5,599 nt of DNA, taken from positions 1 through 5,599 of the forward strand of contig CAZTZY010000136.1 in the NCBI GenBank assembly GCA_964617765.1. Direction: 5' to 3'. Each line of letters begins with the position of its first letter. Within the stretch, counting starts at the first letter, position 1. The position numbers and the translations under genes were made by a program. The DNA is from CAZTZY01 sp964617765. GTDB lineage: Bacteria; Pseudomonadota; Gammaproteobacteria; Pseudomonadales; DT-91. Positions 5,584 to 5,599 of this stretch are shown one piece after another. Below the pieces are notes generated by a model. It was not told the origin of the DNA, ran no database searches, and saw only the letters and a program-made list of their open reading frames with translations.

Positions 5584-5599
5584 TAAACCGATTACCTTT

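Larger units (their letters stand above)
5415..5599. other. Right-edge region without an assignable gene
   Basis: No plus-strand ORF with a ribosome site is seen. A 19-codon ATG frame (5435-5494) lacks one. On the minus strand a frame enters from the right edge and stops at 5504-5506 (31 codons, including GNRFTGQLFKTLPG). It could be the 3' end of a convergent gene, but is too short to call. Several short inverted repeats are present and listed separately. Confidence 0.4.

Overview
The window looks like a chromosomal segment of a gammaproteobacterium. The evidence is a full-length DNA polymerase II (PolB) close to the enterobacterial enzyme, a YgdQ-type TerC protein, a DUF3820 protein, and strong Shine-Dalgarno spacing at several starts. 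The moderate GC (about 47% in a sampled part of polB) and the gene mix would fit a Cellvibrio-like or related marine/soil lineage. That placement is inference; nothing in the window fixes the genus.

Layout. (1) Positions 1-865 hold the 3' end of an Rhs-repeat gene cut by the left edge. It has the conserved core end, then a variable C-terminal tip of about 145 residues. A 77-residue two-helix membrane protein follows, overlapping the rhs stop codon by four bases (ATGA). This is the classic layout of a polymorphic toxin tip with its immunity gene. Hand-counted GC falls from about 42% (core) to 39% (tip) to 32% (immunity candidate), as expected for an exchangeable cassette. (2) Positions 866-968 are a short convergent gap. 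(3) Positions 969-3353 (minus) are polB. (4) Positions 3354-3430 are a divergent intergenic region with a palindromic -10-like box. (5) Positions 3431-5414 hold four co-directional genes 27-35 bases apart, probably one operon: a DUF3820 protein, a TerC/YgdQ membrane protein, a secreted His/Asp/Glu-rich protein with an RcnB/CigR-like tail, and a four-helix membrane protein with an HAHLNLLGW motif resembling helix II of heme-copper oxidase subunit I. (6) Positions 5415-5599 are non-coding or the edge of another gene, with small inverted repeats.

How the parts work together. The Rhs tip and its small partner form an antagonism/self-protection pair. PolB is a standalone repair/translesion polymerase. 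The TerC protein, the histidine-rich periplasmic protein and the oxidase-like membrane protein suggest a metal-handling function at the envelope (inference). The Rhs tip/immunity pair and the TerC/His-rich/mini-oxidase trio are the two places most likely to hold undescribed biology. I see no RNA genes, CRISPR array, insertion sequence or origin.
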